Shown here in pieces: positions 34,473-42,857 of a DNA stretch of 64,000 nucleotides. How positions within the stretch are numbered: the stretch's first letter is position 1; each line of letters starts with the position of its first letter. Source of the stretch: Nitrospira sp. SG-bin1 (GTDB lineage Bacteria; Nitrospirota; Nitrospiria; Nitrospirales; Nitrospiraceae). The stretch covers positions 1 to 64,000 of the forward strand of contig LVWS01000047.1 in assembly GCA_002083365.1 (NCBI GenBank), read 5' to 3'. The translations under genes and the position numbers were made by a program. The notes under the pieces are model-generated. The model saw only the letters and a list, made by a program, of their open reading frames with translations. It ran no database searches and was not told the origin of the DNA.

Positions 34473-35429
34473 ATGAGTCATATCTCCGGCTGTGCCGTTC
34501 GCCATGTGGTTCTGGTCATTGCCGCCTTCTTTCCTCCTCTTGCTCAAGCTGTGACTATCGGACCTCCGGAGCCGCCGCGTCTCGTTGAAGAGGGGGTCAC
34601 TCCCGTGCGAAACACCATCTTTTCATCGGTGCAGATCCGTGCCGTTCCTGTGCTAAGCGTATTGCCTACGACCGAAAACCGTAGTAATGGTGAGACCATT
34701 GAGCGGGTATCTGGAGAAGCGCGAGGCCCACGGATCCCCGAGCCGATGATCTTCGACCTCGTACGACCCTTAGGTGGGAAACGAGGTGAAGGCGAAGTGA
34801 ACGTGCTTGGATTGATCCCACTCCGAAGGAAGGCGAGGACGGTCGATGATGCGACGGATCCCTTGGGCCTGGTCCGGCGCAGCCAGGATACGCAAGGCAT
34901 CGAGTGGGCTCCGGAGATCGAGTATGATGTGTGGGATGGCGTGGGGCTTGAATTCGAATTGCCGATGGAAAACGGGCGCGTGGAGGCCTATAAGGGCGCT
35001 GGTCAGGTGTTCTTCGGCACGGCTTTGGAGCACCACTTCATCCATGGAGCCCAAGTCATCGTCCAGTATGACCAGCAGCCGAAGTTATGGACGACCACGT
35101 TTCTTTATCTGGCCGGTTTTCGGTTCAACGAAACCTGGAGCGTCTTCGGCATGTTCGGGCCGAGGACCGAGTTGGGAGGCCGTGTGTCAGACCGCCGAAC
35201 TGAGTGGTTGAGCAACGCGACGCTGTTTGCGGACGTAACACGTCGGCTGGTGGCGGGCATCGAAACGAATCTCGGCCAAGTCATCGACGGCCATGCTTCC
35301 TTGCTGGTCATGCCGCAACTCCATTATGAAGTCAGCAGGCGCTGGATGATTCAAGGGGGAGTCGGTGTGCGATGGACCAAGGATTTGACACTCCCTGAAA
35401 TCGGGTTTCGTCTCATTCGCGAGTTCTAA
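34473..35429 (+). CDS. Probable outer-membrane beta-barrel protein
   Basis: A 318-residue exported protein. A signal peptide (about 1-26, ends AQA) is followed by a proline-rich periplasmic part. A region of alternating beta strands then spans about 145-318 (GVGLEFELPM, AQVIVQYDQQPKLW, LYLAGFRF, WMIQGGVGVRW), ending IRLIREF-like with a C-terminal Phe. The terminal aromatic residue and strand pattern fit an outer-membrane barrel assembled by BAM. No specific family is recognised. It converges with lpd. Confidence 0.65.
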   Translation: MSHISGCAVRHVVLVIAAFFPPLAQAVTIGPPEPPRLVEEGVTPVRNTIFSSVQIRAVPVLSVLPTTENRSNGETIERVSGEARGPRIPEPMIFDLVRPLGGKRGEGEVNVLGLIPLRRKARTVDDATDPLGLVRRSQDTQGIEWAPEIEYDVWDGVGLEFELPMENGRVEAYKGAGQVFFGTALEHHFIHGAQVIVQYDQQPKLWTTTFLYLAGFRFNETWSVFGMFGPRTELGGRVSDRRTEWLSNATLFADVTRRLVAGIETNLGQVIDGHASLLVMPQLHYEVSRRWMIQGGVGVRWTKDLTLPEIGFRLIREF

Positions 35430-35452
35430 GCGTGACGATGCGCATGTGTTGA

Positions 35453-36865
35453 CTAATGTTTGGACGTGTAGATGTGTGTCGCTTGTCCATGGAAGAGTTC
35501 CGCCGCTTCCATGACCGTTTCGCTCAAGGTCGGATGCGGATGGATAGAAGCCGCCAGATCTTCAGCGACCGCTCCCATCTCGACCGCCATGACACCCTCG
35601 GCAATCAGTTCTCCTGCGCCGACACCGCAGAGCCCCACACCGAGGATTCGCCCAGATTCGGCATCGCACACCAATTTCGTGAGACCGTCATTGCGGCCCA
35701 CGGTCGTGGCTCGACCTGAAGCCGCCCAGGGAAAGCGCGCGATCTTCACCGCTCGTCTCATCGCGTGAGCCGCTTCTTCTGTCAGGCCGCACCAGGCGAT
35801 TTCGGGGTCGGTGAAGACAACGGCTGGTATCGCAGCGGGCTCGAATGCCGCCTGTTTCCCTGCGATCACCCTGGCCGCCACCAGGCCTTCGTGCGTCGCC
35901 TTGTGCGCCAGCATCGGTTCTCCGATGACGTCGCCGATCGCAAAGATGGTGGGCTCTGCCGTGCGCATGTGGCGATCAACTTGCACGAAGCCTCTGTCTG
36001 ATATCGCAACTTTGGTGTGTTCGAGCCCGAGCTGCTCCGTGTTGGCCCGACGTCCCACGGCGACCAGCACGCGATCGAAGATTTCCGTGGTGGTTCCATC
36101 GGAGCCCGTCACCGTGGCTGCGATACCGTCTTGACGAAGCTCCAATTTGTCCACCTTCGTATTCAGCTGTATCGCCTTGAACCGACGCTGCAGGCGTTGC
36201 TGCAGCGGTCTCACGAGGTCAGCATCGGCGCCGCTGAGCAGGCGTGGCAGCATCTCCACGACGGTCACCTCTGATCCCAATGCGTGATACACGGTGCCCA
36301 TTTCCAACCCGATGTATCCCCCGCCCACGACCAGTAAGCGGGTGGGAATATCGGGCAAGTCGAGCGCCCCGGTGGAATCCATCACACGAGGATCATCGAG
36401 CCTGAGAAATTCCGGGATGGCGGGACGCGAGCCGGTGGCGAGGATGGTGTGAGCGCACGAAAGTGTTCGTGTTCCATCAGGCCCGGACAACGCCAGCGTC
36501 GTCGGATTCGTGAAGGTCGCCCGTGCCTGATACACATCAACCGTGCGGCTCTTTGCCAACGTCTGTACACCCTTCGTCAATTTGCCGATAACGGCTTTAG
36601 TCCGATCACGAAGCACTTCGAGGTCGATCTGCGGTTCTCCAAAACGAATCCCCCAACTGTTCGCCTCCTCGGCATCGGTGAGCAACTTAGCCACGTGCAG
36701 TAAGGCCTTCGAGGGAATACAGCCACGCAAAAGGCAAACCCCTCCGAGCTGCGGCTCTTGATCGATCAACGCGGTGCGCAGGCCGAGATCTGCAGCGTGA
36801 AAGGCCGCCGCATACCCACCGGGTCCTGCGCCGATCACGGCAACGTCGTAGCGTGAGTCAGGCAT
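35453..36865 (-). CDS. lpd: Dihydrolipoyl dehydrogenase (E3)
   Basis: FAD enzyme that reoxidises dihydrolipoyl groups of the pyruvate dehydrogenase complex, 470 residues. It has FAD-binding GAGPGGYAAAFH, the redox-active Cys pair in GGVCLLRGCIPSKA, NAD-binding VVGGGYIGLEMG, and the C-terminal dimer domain with the active-site His in HPHPTLSE. GAGGACTTC precedes the ATG. It lies 120 bases after aceF on the same strand and is probably in the aceE-aceF-lpd operon. Confidence 0.97.
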   Translation of the reverse strand: MPDSRYDVAVIGAGPGGYAAAFHAADLGLRTALIDQEPQLGGVCLLRGCIPSKALLHVAKLLTDAEEANSWGIRFGEPQIDLEVLRDRTKAVIGKLTKGVQTLAKSRTVDVYQARATFTNPTTLALSGPDGTRTLSCAHTILATGSRPAIPEFLRLDDPRVMDSTGALDLPDIPTRLLVVGGGYIGLEMGTVYHALGSEVTVVEMLPRLLSGADADLVRPLQQRLQRRFKAIQLNTKVDKLELRQDGIAATVTGSDGTTTEIFDRVLVAVGRRANTEQLGLEHTKVAISDRGFVQVDRHMRTAEPTIFAIGDVIGEPMLAHKATHEGLVAARVIAGKQAAFEPAAIPAVVFTDPEIAWCGLTEEAAHAMRRAVKIARFPWAASGRATTVGRNDGLTKLVCDAESGRILGVGLCGVGAGELIAEGVMAVEMGAVAEDLAASIHPHPTLSETVMEAAELFHGQATHIYTSKH

Positions 36866-36985
36866 GAAGTCCTCGCTTCGCTAAGTTTCCGTTTTAAGTT
36901 TCGTGGTTCGGGTTGTCTGGAACGCTGAAAAAAGTCTCCCAATTTTCACCTCTCAACATTCGTAACGCGCAAACAGAAACTGTTT

Positions 36986-38341
36986 TCAGAGTCCCAAAAA
37001 CGTGGCTTGAAAGTCTTCCAGCGCCTTGGCAAGTTCGTTGGTAAAGCGGGCACCGATCGCCCCATCAACCAGCCGATGATCGTAGGCGACGCAGAGTCGT
37101 AGAATCCGCCGTGGCACGAATTGTCCGTCACGATAGACCGGAGTCATGCAAGCTTTTCCGACACCCAAGATGCCGACTTGAGGTGGATTGATAATCGGTG
37201 TGAACGGGCCGGCCCCGAGCCCTCCCATGTTACTGACGGTAAATGTGGCCCCTCGCAGCTCTTCGAGTGTCACCACTCGCTTGCGCGTGCGCTCGGCCAG
37301 CTCCGCAAGCTCCACTGAAATTTGAAACAGATCCTTGTGATCGGCGTCATGCAGGACTGGGACGATCAATCCTGCCGGAGTGTCTACTGCCACGCCGATA
37401 TTGTAATACTCTTTGTAGATGACTTCCCCGCTGGTGAGATCGAGCGCCGCGTTCAATTGCGGATAGCGCTTCAGCGCATGGACCACGGCTTTGATGATGA
37501 GGCTCGTGAGCGTCAGTGTCGCGCCTCGCGTCTTGAACTCGGGTGCATACCGCTTATGCAGAACCATGAGATCGGTAATGTCGGCATCCTGAAATTGATG
37601 GACGTGAGGAACGGTCGTCCAAGACTGCGTCATGTTGGCCGCGATCTTCCGTCGAAGTGACGGGAGCGGTTCGCGTCGCTCGTTTCCGTACAGGGTGGTG
37701 ACGATGTGACCTGGTTCGGAAGTGCCTGCGGCAGACGGAGCGCCGCTCTGTCTCGTCCGTTCACGAACAAAGGCCTTCACGTCCTCGGCCGTAATCCGAC
37801 CTCCGGCCTCGGAGCCTTTCACCTGTGTCAGATCCACGCCCAATTCGCGAGCCAGCCTGCGTACGGATGGGGCAGCAGCGATGAGGTGACCTTGAGACTG
37901 AGAAGTAGGTGGTGATGGTTCGACCTGGGTCGGCTCCGGCAACACTTGTTGGTTTTCTTGCATAGCGGTGGTTGCAGGCGCGTCTTTTGCCTGGTCTCGT
38001 GGTTCGCTCTCTTTCACCTGTGCCGTTTCTCTCAAGGGTGAAGGTTGTGGAGCGGGTGCAAGAGCCGGTTTCTCCGACTCTAATGCGATAGGGTGCTGTT
38101 CCGCACTCTGCCGATCATCCAATTCAATCAGCGCATCACCGACGCGCACGTGATCACCCTTATGGACAAGTAGACGCGCGACTCGTCCACTCACCGGTGC
38201 CGGCACAGGCACGGTCGCCTTGTCGGTTTCCAACTCGATCAGTGATTGACCTTCGCTGATCTGGTCGCCCTCATGGACCAGCACAAGGACCACATCACCA
38301 CCGTCGATCCCTTCTGCGAGGAACGGCAATTCCACTTTCAT
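36986..38341 (-). CDS. aceF: Dihydrolipoamide acetyltransferase (pyruvate dehydrogenase E2)
   Basis: Core subunit of the pyruvate dehydrogenase complex, 451 residues. A single lipoyl domain (1-75, lipoyl Lys in ETDKATVPV) is followed by a Pro/Ala/Gln linker and the E3/E1-binding domain (about 155-195: APSVRRLARELGVDL, GGRITAEDV). The catalytic domain (about 225-451) contains the active-site motif YDHRLVDGA. It lies 21 bases after aceE, so the two are co-transcribed. The residue order and length are normal for a one-lipoyl E2. Confidence 0.96.
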   Translation of the reverse strand: MKVELPFLAEGIDGGDVVLVLVHEGDQISEGQSLIELETDKATVPVPAPVSGRVARLLVHKGDHVRVGDALIELDDRQSAEQHPIALESEKPALAPAPQPSPLRETAQVKESEPRDQAKDAPATTAMQENQQVLPEPTQVEPSPPTSQSQGHLIAAAPSVRRLARELGVDLTQVKGSEAGGRITAEDVKAFVRERTRQSGAPSAAGTSEPGHIVTTLYGNERREPLPSLRRKIAANMTQSWTTVPHVHQFQDADITDLMVLHKRYAPEFKTRGATLTLTSLIIKAVVHALKRYPQLNAALDLTSGEVIYKEYYNIGVAVDTPAGLIVPVLHDADHKDLFQISVELAELAERTRKRVVTLEELRGATFTVSNMGGLGAGPFTPIINPPQVGILGVGKACMTPVYRDGQFVPRRILRLCVAYDHRLVDGAIGARFTNELAKALEDFQATFLGL

Positions 38342-38362
38342 CGAGAGTGACCTCTTATACGG

Positions 38363-41050
38363 TCATCTGTGCCACGGTGCCTGATCGTCGGTTCGGAGAC
38401 CGAGATCCTTGGCGGCTCGGCTGACGGTCTGTGCCGCGATCGTTCCGTTGTGGCGATGGAGGGCATAAAGCGCGGACACGACCAGGTGCTCCGCGTCGAT
38501 TTCGAAGAACCGGCGCAGGGCCTTGCGCGTATCACTCCGGCCGAATCCGTCCGTCCCGAGCGCGAAGAGACCATCCGGAATCCATGGAGCAATCTGCTGA
38601 CTGACCAGCCGGACGTAGTCGCTTACCGCGATACAAGGACCATCAAAGTGTTCCACTTTTTCCTGAAGATAACTCTTCCGAGGCGGTTCCTCCGGGTGCC
38701 ACAGGTTCCATCGCTCGGCGTCGAGCGTCCGCATCCGTAGCTTCTTATAACTCGTCACGCTCCATACGTCCGCGGCGACGTCGTAACGGTCTCGCAGGAG
38801 ATCTTGTGCCTTCAGTGCTTCGTTGACGAGCGGTCCACTTGCCAACAACTGTGCCCGGTGTCGCGCCCCATCCGGCGCCGGACGAAAGAGATACATCCCT
38901 TCAAGGATGCCCTCCGCTGCATCAGCCGGCATGGCCGGCATCGGATACGGTTCGTTGTAAAGCGTAATGTAGTACAACCGTTCTTCCTGGTTCTGGTACA
39001 TGCGCGTGAGCCCGTCCTGCATAATGACGGCAAGCTCGAACATAAACGCCGGATCGTAGGCGGCCATCGACGGATATCCGCTGCACAGCACATGACTGTG
39101 TCCGTCCTGGTGTTGCAAGCCTTCGCCCTCCAACGTTGTGCGTCCGGCCGTGGCTCCCAACAGAAAGCCTCGGGCGCGCATGTCCGAGGCGGCCCAGATC
39201 AAATCTCCGACTCGTTGGAATCCAAACATCGAATAATAGATGTACAAAGGAATCGTGTTGAGCCCATGTGTCGCGTACGCCGTGCCGGCGGCGATGAAGG
39301 AGGCCATTGCGCCGGCCTCGGTAATGCCCTCCTCAAGAATCTGTCCGTTCGTCGATTCGAAGTAATAGAGGAGTGAGCTTTTGTCAACCGGTTCATAGAG
39401 TTGTCCGATGTGCGAGTAAATGCCGTATTGCCGAAAGAGCGCCTCCAGGCCGAACGTCCTGGCTTCGTCGGGAATGATCGGAACCAGGTGTTTCCCGAAA
39501 GGCTTCATCCCTAAAAGGCGGCCCAGCATGCGAGCGAAGCCCATCGTGGTCGAGACAGGGCGGTCGCCGGATCCTTCCAGGAACTCCTTAAACTCATCGA
39601 GACCCGGGATGTGCAGAGGTTCCACCGACACACGGCGCTTCGGGAGGGGGCCGCCCAGGGCTTTCATGCGCTCGGCGAGGTACGTGGCTTCAAGGCTGTC
39701 GGCCGGTGGTCGAAAAAACGGCGTGGAGGCGAGTTGTTCATCGGACACCGGCACACTGAATCTCGTGCGGAACTCACGTAACTCTTGCTCGTTCATCTTT
39801 TTTTGCTGATGGGTGATGTTGCGCCCTTCGCCTGCCTCGCCCAATCCGTACCCTTTGACCGTTTTTGCGAGGATCACCGTCGGTTGGCCTCGGTGCTCCA
39901 CGGCAGCCTTGTAGGCGGCATACACCTTTCGTGGATCGTGCCCGCCTCGCATCAACTTATGGATCTGCTCGTCGGAATAGGACGCCACCATTTGGAGCAG
40001 TCGAGGATCGGCGCCGAAGAAGTGTTTCCGAGTGAATGCGCCGCCTTCCACCGTGTACTTCTGGTACCAACCGTCGACCACCTCGTCCATCCGCTTCACC
40101 AGCAGGCCTTCATCGTCTTGCGCGAGCAAACGATCCCAGTCGCTGCCCCAAATGACCTTGATGACGTTCCAACCCGCGCCACGAAATATGGCCTCCAATT
40201 CTTGGATGATCTTGCCGTTGCCACGAACCGGGCCGTCGAGACGCTGGAGATTACAGTTGACGACCCAGGTCAGATTGTCCAGCTGCTCGCGAGCCGCGAG
40301 CGTCAGGGCGGCGACACTTTCCGGCTCGTCCATTTCACCGTCTCCGATGAAGGCCCAGACGCGCTGTCGATTTGTCTCTTTCAGCCCGCGGTCCTGTAGA
40401 TAGCGATTGAAGCGGGCTTGGTAGATCGACATGAGAGGGCCCAGGCCCATTGAAACCGTGGGAAATTCCCAATAATCCGGCATCAGCCAGGGATGGGGAT
40501 AGGATGACAAGCCTTTTCCGTCGTCCGCCGTCTCGCGACGGAAACGATGGAGCATCTCTTCCGAGAAACGGCCCTCGACATAGCTCCGTGCATAAACACC
40601 GGGCACAGCATGTCCCTGGACATACAAGTGATCGCCGCCCTGCGGCGAATCTTTACCGTGCAGAAAATGATTGAAGGCGACTTCATATAAAGTCGCCGCC
40701 GAGGCGTACGTCGAAATATGACCGCCGATGCCGGGATGTTCTTTGTTGGCCTTGACGACCATCGCCATGGCATTCCAGCGGACGAGGCTGCGAATACGTC
40801 GCTCAAGCTCAAGGTTGCCGGGATAAGGTGGTTCTTGAGAGGCCGGGATCGTATTGACGTACGGCGTATTGACCGGAGTGGGAATGCGTACCCCTCGTTG
40901 GCCGAGCCGGTCACGGAGTCGCTCGAAGAGGTAGGCGGCGCGCTCAGCACCCTTCTTCTCGATCACATACTCGATGGAGTCCATCCATTCTTGGGTTTCC
41001 TGGGGGTCGGCATCGGTCCGTGTTCGTTGAGTGCGATGGTCGTCATCCAC
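38363..41050 (-). CDS. aceE: Pyruvate dehydrogenase E1 (homodimeric)
   Basis: Thiamine-diphosphate enzyme decarboxylating pyruvate and acetylating the lipoyl group of AceF, 895 residues. The ThDP/Mg motif appears as FIGDGEMDEPES with NCNLQRLDGP. GGHISTYASAATL and TAGRTTLEGEGLQHQDGHSH are also AceE hallmarks. The start is GTG at 41050 with GAGG six to ten bases upstream, and the ATG two bases further in is out of frame. It is the first gene of the operon. The upstream region carries repeated boxes that may regulate it. Confidence 0.96.
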   Translation of the reverse strand: MDDDHRTQRTRTDADPQETQEWMDSIEYVIEKKGAERAAYLFERLRDRLGQRGVRIPTPVNTPYVNTIPASQEPPYPGNLELERRIRSLVRWNAMAMVVKANKEHPGIGGHISTYASAATLYEVAFNHFLHGKDSPQGGDHLYVQGHAVPGVYARSYVEGRFSEEMLHRFRRETADDGKGLSSYPHPWLMPDYWEFPTVSMGLGPLMSIYQARFNRYLQDRGLKETNRQRVWAFIGDGEMDEPESVAALTLAAREQLDNLTWVVNCNLQRLDGPVRGNGKIIQELEAIFRGAGWNVIKVIWGSDWDRLLAQDDEGLLVKRMDEVVDGWYQKYTVEGGAFTRKHFFGADPRLLQMVASYSDEQIHKLMRGGHDPRKVYAAYKAAVEHRGQPTVILAKTVKGYGLGEAGEGRNITHQQKKMNEQELREFRTRFSVPVSDEQLASTPFFRPPADSLEATYLAERMKALGGPLPKRRVSVEPLHIPGLDEFKEFLEGSGDRPVSTTMGFARMLGRLLGMKPFGKHLVPIIPDEARTFGLEALFRQYGIYSHIGQLYEPVDKSSLLYYFESTNGQILEEGITEAGAMASFIAAGTAYATHGLNTIPLYIYYSMFGFQRVGDLIWAASDMRARGFLLGATAGRTTLEGEGLQHQDGHSHVLCSGYPSMAAYDPAFMFELAVIMQDGLTRMYQNQEERLYYITLYNEPYPMPAMPADAAEGILEGMYLFRPAPDGARHRAQLLASGPLVNEALKAQDLLRDRYDVAADVWSVTSYKKLRMRTLDAERWNLWHPEEPPRKSYLQEKVEHFDGPCIAVSDYVRLVSQQIAPWIPDGLFALGTDGFGRSDTRKALRRFFEIDAEHLVVSALYALHRHNGTIAAQTVSRAAKDLGLRTDDQAPWHR

Positions 41051-41635
41051 TGATGCACCTCAGCAATTAGTGTCACTGTATAGCGCCACTATGGTGACTA
41101 TGGCGCTGATCAGCGACTAGGAAATTCCCACCAAAGGGACGATCCATAAAGTCATGGCCAACTCGCGAACCTAGAAGCTCACCTAGTGGGAACAGTCCCT
41201 GATTCCACTATAGTGCTATCCATGTATCGGAATCCACCAGGGGTGATCGGCGCGTAGTCCGCTCAGAACATGGCGCTGTGAGCAGCCCATGAATGGGTCA
41301 ACGAAACGACCGGCCGGAATGCGTCAATCCCGACGCTTGGTTCCGAAGAAACTCCCGGACACAGCTTACGAAGACAGACCTTACAGCATCAGGTGTCCTC
41401 GGTTCACCTTATCGGTTGACACAAAGGAAGCACGGCACGTGCTTATGACGATTTTGGAACCTTGCCGTTCCCCGAGTAGTACGATCGGCTCCGATCCGTC
41501 CAGGGCGTGAATGGTGGTAGGCAATAGCCAGAGTGGGTGAAGAACCAACCAGGGGTGCAGGGGTAGACGTATGGTGGATGATGTCGGTGCTGTCCGGTGA
41601 GTGAAATTTTTCCCACCTATGACAGAGGATTCTTC
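41051..41635. other. Long intergenic region with repeated palindromic boxes
   Basis: Upstream of aceE, AGCGCCA (41082-41088) and TGGCGCT (41101-41107) form an inverted repeat. The box CCACTATGGTGACTATGG (41086-41103) has a relative, CCACTATAGTGCTATCC, at 41205-41221, sharing CCACTAT-R-GTG-CTAT. Spaced about 119 bases apart, they look like operator sites for a regulator of aceE. The rest (41222-41635) has short open frames but no gene I can support. The two longest have no ribosome site. Confidence 0.5.
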
Positions 41636-41962
41636 ATGTGCTATATGATTCATATGATTCAGATGAACCGATGGGCCTCCGGATTGTCATGCCATATGTG
41701 GAGTGTCGCGTGTATGGTCTCGCTCCTCTGTGTCTGTGTGGTGTTGCAAATGCTCGGAGCGCCGTTCACACTGCTTGATCTGTTGAACTCGGATATGCTC
41801 ACAGAATCGGAGCTGATTTCTGAAGATTTTTCCGCTGTTTCACCGTCGCCTGATCCGGAGCGGTCCCGTTTGTTGCACGTGCTTACCGAGCTCTGTCCCG
41901 TGCGTCATCTTCCGGTGTTCCTCACGTCAGTGTTCCGTCCCCCTTCTCCCGTCCTCCTCTGA
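41636..41962 (+). CDS. QMLGAP/SVF-PP small membrane protein, copy C
   Basis: A 108-residue third member of the family seen at 29268 and 30206. The start is the ATG at 41636 with AGAGGA six bases upstream. After a Met-rich N-terminus comes the hydrophobic segment with VCVVLQMLGAPFTLL, then SDMLTES, ISEDFSA, and LPVFLTSVFRPPSP at the end. It is about 12 kb from the other two copies, so the family is dispersed rather than a simple tandem array. Function is unknown. Confidence 0.75.
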   Translation: MCYMIHMIQMNRWASGLSCHMWSVACMVSLLCVCVVLQMLGAPFTLLDLLNSDMLTESELISEDFSAVSPSPDPERSRLLHVLTELCPVRHLPVFLTSVFRPPSPVLL

Positions 41963-42143
41963 CCGTTCCTTGAGGTTCCGCCACGTCCGGTGCATCGCGT
42001 GAGTACCTTAGGTGCCCGACGCTCCCCCATGCCGGACGTGATGTCGTTCGAATCCGATCACGGCCAAGAATGGGCTCATTGGGATTTGCATGCCGTGAAC
42101 AATCCATATGCTCCTGACTGGTCGTTGCAGAAAGGAGAGCAGG

Positions 42144-42755
42144 ATGAAGCGTTTATTATTTCACATTGTGTATCTGACGGGGGTTTCGCTGTCGATGGTC
42201 GGTATGTCGATCGGCTGCGCGTCGAGGGTGGTTCCGGTGTCGCACTTCCATACTGAGGCGATCGATGAAGGTCACGGGCTGCTGCTTGGTGCACATCGCC
42301 TCAGTGCCGAGGACCAGCGCCGGCTATCGGAACTCAAGTGGTCAACCGACATGAGATGGTGGATTGAAGACGTCACGCGTGGAAAGCGGTCACTGATCGT
42401 TCGTCTGCCTCTAGATGGGTCTTTTGCAGTCAAGCTTCCGGCGGGCTCCTATCGCGTCACAAGAATCGTTTTCGACAGTTCCAGAGGGGACTGGCACACC
42501 GAGCTTCCGACCGCGTTCGAAATTCGGCCGCAAGAATGTACCTCGTTGGGGACCTCGGAGTTCCGGGTGGAGCCGGGATTCCTTGCCGGGCGGATTACAC
42601 GCCATGTGCTCAGTGGACATGAGCGTGCCGTCGAAGATCGTGAGCGGATTGTGGAAGGGGAACGGTGTCCGACTAACATGGCTCAATTGGAATCACCTGT
42701 GACTCGCTCAGTCAAGTTAGGGCTGAACGAAAAGCGGTTCGATCGAGTGTACTGA
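42144..42755 (+). CDS. Lipoprotein of unknown function
   Basis: A 203-residue protein with a lipoprotein signal: hydrophobic LTGVSLSMVGMSIGCAS, lipobox Cys at about residue 25. The mature part has LPAGSYRVTRIVF, the pattern of small beta-sandwich domains in envelope lipoproteins (DUF2846-like). It also has two other Cys, and the end is acidic/basic mixed. AAGGAGAGCAGG precedes the ATG at 42144. The longer frame from 42108 is rejected. Confidence 0.75.
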   Translation: MKRLLFHIVYLTGVSLSMVGMSIGCASRVVPVSHFHTEAIDEGHGLLLGAHRLSAEDQRRLSELKWSTDMRWWIEDVTRGKRSLIVRLPLDGSFAVKLPAGSYRVTRIVFDSSRGDWHTELPTAFEIRPQECTSLGTSEFRVEPGFLAGRITRHVLSGHERAVEDRERIVEGERCPTNMAQLESPVTRSVKLGLNEKRFDRVY

Positions 42756-42857
42756 GTCCGCCGTATGGAGAATCGGCCGAGAACGTCTCCTCGTTATTGA
42801 TACGGTGGAGTTTCATGGCCAACTGGCAGGCAAGCTTTTCGAACAAGGGGGTTCTGG

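Noticed and set aside
41289..41653. Two opposing short open frames upstream of QMLGAP copy C
   Set aside because: They overlap each other, neither has a ribosome site, and the composition looks non-coding.
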